Program-made: the position numbers and the translations under genes
From: Chloroherpeton thalassium ATCC 35110
GTDB taxonomy: Bacteria > Bacteroidota > Chlorobiia > Chlorobiales > Chloroherpetonaceae
Length of the DNA stretch: 64,000 bases
Direction: 5' to 3'
NCBI RefSeq assembly: GCF_000020525.1
Contig: NC_011026.1
Coordinates: 248,001-312,000 of the forward strand
In this document: positions 63,745-64,000 of the stretch, in pieces
How the letters are laid out: each line of letters starts with the position of its first letter
Position numbering within the stretch: position 1 is the stretch's first letter
Notes under the pieces: model-generated
What the model was told of the DNA's origin: nothing
What the model saw: the letters and a program-made list of their open reading frames with translations, nothing else
The model's database searches: none

Positions 63745-64000
63745 AGGACGGTTACACTTGTGATGGCCAGATTGGCAAATTGAAAACGCTTGAGCGAAAT
63801 GGTTTCCACTTCTTCCTCCGCTTCATTCTTCAAATCAAGCGACACGGACACAACCCCTTCCACATCATGGATAAGGGCAATCATCTCGCTTTGAATGGCT
63901 TCTTTGGCGAACTCGGCCTTTAAACTTTCGGCATAGGCTTCCAAAACGGCCATCACTTCCGAGTTGACATCATCGCTCAAATAGCCCTCCTCGATGTCGA
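63741..64000 (-). CDS. Baseplate J protein gpJ, C-terminal part only
   Basis: The frame is open to the right edge of the window (DIEEGYLSDDVNSEV...), so only the last 86 residues are present. The ending, with an amphipathic helix (VMAVLEAYAESLKAEFAKEA), IHDVEGVVSVSLDL and a final LAITSVTVL strand, fits the C-terminus of gpJ/gp47-type baseplate proteins, and the position directly before gpI is that of P2 gene J. Confidence 0.7.
   Translation of the reverse strand, partial: DIEEGYLSDDVNSEVMAVLEAYAESLKAEFAKEAIQSEMIALIHDVEGVVSVSLDLKNEAEEEVETISLKRFQFANLAITSVTVL

Larger units (their letters stand above)
55998..64000 (-). mobile_element. P2-like contractile tail module (prophage fragment or tailocin), continues past the window
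   Basis: Nine leftward genes with mostly 1-30-base gaps or 1-4-base overlaps: gpJ (partial), gpI, tape measure, gpU, gpX, gpD, gpV, gp25/gpW fusion and a small gene. All belong to P2/Mu-type contractile tails; the baseplate order differs from P2 (V and W come last). No terminase, capsid, integrase, lysis gene or att site is in view, so prophage versus tailocin cannot be decided. gpD, gpU and gpI favour a P2-like phage tail over an Afp-type extracellular injection system. Confidence 0.85.

Noticed and set aside
55998-64000. Afp/PVC-type extracellular injection system
   Set aside because: gpD, gpU, gpI and a separate gpV are P2-type tail components; no AAA ATPase, Afp16-like cap or toxin cargo gene is visible.

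Overview
The window looks like chromosomal DNA of a Chlorobi/Chloroherpeton-type bacterium in the Bacteroidota-Chlorobi group. This is an inference from gene content. Three large exported proteins end in type IX secretion (T9SS) sorting domains. A phytoene synthase is followed by a DUF1997 protein, and a fused phytol-kinase/DUF92 protein fits a phototroph that recycles chlorophyll side-chain alcohols. Shine-Dalgarno sites are mostly weak, and most genes have about 45-50 % GC. No rRNA, tRNA, CRISPR array or insertion sequence was found.

Layout. 1-20.3 kb: end of an MFS transporter, nadB, typA, an AT-rich leucine-rich-repeat gene with a damaged start, an RsbRD-N-like protein, the prenol kinase fusion, lhgO, a serine-palmitoyltransferase-like enzyme divergent from an extended SDR, serA, DUF971, a four-gene partner-switching cluster (membrane PP2C phosphatase, STAS antagonist, anti-sigma kinase, GAF-PP2C phosphatase), a flavodoxin-like protein and iscX. 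20.7-28.6 kb: acs, then two convergent T9SS cargo genes (a 14-repeat FG-GAP protein and a GLUG protein) and a 760-bp AT-rich gene-free stretch with repeats and an orphan terminator. 28.6-33 kb: a GC-rich block with hisD, a DsbD/ScsB-like reductase and an exported thioredoxin-fold protein.

33-56 kb: a small protein resembling a free-standing subtilase propeptide just before a T9SS subtilisin, csaA, a glycosyltransferase with hflX, crtB with DUF1997, lysS, a CIA30 protein, a two-domain universal stress protein, nagZ, a 40-residue basic protein, a pyrophosphatase with a Lys/Glu-rich tail, a one-domain asparaginase, secD-secF-STAS, purine nucleoside phosphorylase, acpS, nadC, a Lon-N protein, folB and folK.

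56-64 kb (leftward, running off the window): a P2-like contractile tail module, in transcription order gpJ (partial), gpI, tape measure, gpU, gpX, a four-copy 133-bp repeat array, gpD, gpV, a gp25 baseplate protein fused to a long adhesin-like region, and a small unknown gene. No capsid, integrase or lysis gene is visible, so it may be a prophage fragment, a whole prophage continuing past the edge, or a tailocin.

The points most worth a second look are the gp25-adhesin fusion with a sharp GC change at the junction, the stand-alone propeptide-like protein beside the subtilase, the one-base-short signal peptide of the LRR gene, the repeat array inside the tail operon, the STAS protein translationally coupled to secF, and the possible sphingolipid-type gene pair.
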